5,310 nt of DNA, taken from Helicobacteraceae bacterium (lineage in GTDB: Bacteria; Campylobacterota; Campylobacteria; Campylobacterales; Sulfurimonadaceae). Numbering within the stretch: position 1 is the stretch's first letter; every line of letters starts with the position of its first letter. The translations under genes and the position numbers were made by a program. Under the pieces are notes generated by a model. It was not told the DNA's origin. It ran no database searches and saw only the letters and a list, made by a program, of their open reading frames with translations. The DNA is taken from NCBI GenBank assembly GCA_030642185.1, contig DAOWOG010000125.1, forward strand, positions 1-5,310. Direction: 5' to 3'. Shown here piece by piece: positions 4,613 to 5,310 of the stretch.

Positions 4613-5310
4613 ATGGTGACACAAGAAGAGTTTAACAGAGGACTTTTAGAGTTTTTGGATGCTTCGCCTACACCGTTTCATGCCGTAGAAAGTATGAAAA
4701 AAATGCTTGATCGCAGCGGATTTGAGCTTCTGGATGAGAAAGCGTCATGGGATCTTGAAGCGGGACAGAAGTACTATGTGACACGTAATGATGCATCTGT
4801 TATTGCTTTTACGCTGCCGATCACTTTCAATGGCTATGTCATGCTTGGGGCGCATACCGATTCGCCGACGCTCAAAATCAAGCCAAATCCTGTCATCGCT
4901 TCAAACGGTCTGATCCAGTTGGGAGTTGAACCCTACGGCGGTTTGTTGATGAACCCCTGGTTTGATCGTGATCTTTCCATCGCCGGACGAGTCAATTTTA
5001 TCGATGAGGAGGATAAGCTTCAAGAGAGTCTCATCGATTTTAAAGAGCCGTTGGCTGTGATCTCTTCACTGGCAATTCATCTTGATAAAGATGCCAATAA
5101 GAACCGTACTGTCAATGCCCAGACAGATATTGTTCCTATCATCGCGGTCGGTGAATCTTTTGATTTTGAGCAGATGCTGATAGGAGAACTGGCGGATAAA
5201 GGGATAGATGCAGAAAAAATTCTGTCATATGATCTGAATTTTTATGATACGCAAAAAGCCGGATATATCGGACTCAACAGAGAATTTATTGCATCAGCCC
5301 GTCTGGACAA
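4613..5310 (+). CDS. apeB: M18-family metallo-aminopeptidase, N-terminal part (runs off the window)
   Basis: The window holds 232 codons of a protein that is usually about 415-430 residues in this family. M18 enzymes are cytosolic, two-metal exopeptidases that release N-terminal amino acids, often acidic ones, and form large tetrahedral assemblies. Family marks are ASPTPFHAV (17-25), GAHTDSPTLKIKP (79-91) with metal ligand H81 and the adjacent D83, YGGLLMNPWFDRDLSIAGRV (108-127), the LAIHLDKDANKN segment (153-164) and SARLD at the very end, whose aspartate (D232) corresponds to the metal-bridging aspartate of the family. The frame is open throughout, and the remaining catalytic glutamates, aspartate and histidine lie beyond the window. 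The start is ATG 4613 or GTG 4616. The gene probably shares the dnaE transcript; a functional link to replication is not evident. Confidence 0.93.
   Translation, partial: MVTQEEFNRGLLEFLDASPTPFHAVESMKKMLDRSGFELLDEKASWDLEAGQKYYVTRNDASVIAFTLPITFNGYVMLGAHTDSPTLKIKPNPVIASNGLIQLGVEPYGGLLMNPWFDRDLSIAGRVNFIDEEDKLQESLIDFKEPLAVISSLAIHLDKDANKNRTVNAQTDIVPIIAVGESFDFEQMLIGELADKGIDAEKILSYDLNFYDTQKAGYIGLNREFIASARLD

Noticed and set aside
1..5310. CRISPR arrays, tRNA or rRNA genes, insertion-sequence ends
   Set aside because: No regularly spaced repeats, cloverleaf-like sequence, rRNA-like stretch or transposase with terminal inverted repeats was seen on either strand.

Overview
The window most likely comes from a member of the Campylobacterota, perhaps a Sulfurimonas- or Sulfurovum-like organism. 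The evidence is the character of the DnaE protein: an intact histidine-rich PHP domain, the FHICLYAKN and GFYYFPRIN segments, and an overall length near 1190 residues. This placement is from memory of the family and is not proven by the sequence.

Layout. Positions 1-86 are a near-perfect second copy (84 of 86 bases) of the start of dnaE, which runs out into a short out-of-frame tail. Positions 153-702, on the minus strand, hold an AT-rich type II toxin-antitoxin pair. It has a 14-base gene overlap, a strong Shine-Dalgarno site and a promoter with perfect TTGACA and TATAAT hexamers. Positions 817-934, on the plus strand, hold a short decayed relic that resembles the N-terminus of an integron-integrase-like tyrosine recombinase. 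It has a good ribosome binding site, an in-frame stop and no catalytic domain. Positions 936-1009 are the dnaE leader, with a TATAAT box and a 13-base inverted repeat that covers the -10 box, the Shine-Dalgarno site and the start codon. Positions 1010-4591 are intact dnaE, the replicative DNA polymerase III alpha subunit. After a 21-base gap, the first half of an M18-family metallo-aminopeptidase gene runs off the right edge, probably in the same operon.

Interpretation. The first kilobase reads as a small degraded mobile island placed exactly at the 5' end of an essential gene. The dnaE start is duplicated on both sides of it. The copy still joined to the gene is intact, while the detached copy carries two substitutions, one of which hits a conserved metal-site aspartate. 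This is what integration into the start of a gene, with regeneration of that start, would leave behind. If so, the working dnaE promoter, leader and first codons may have come with the island. The toxin-antitoxin pair would help retain it and the recombinase relic could be what remains of its mover. The individual pieces are seen in the sequence; the history linking them is inference.

The rest of the window (dnaE and the aminopeptidase) is ordinary housekeeping DNA with higher GC than the island.
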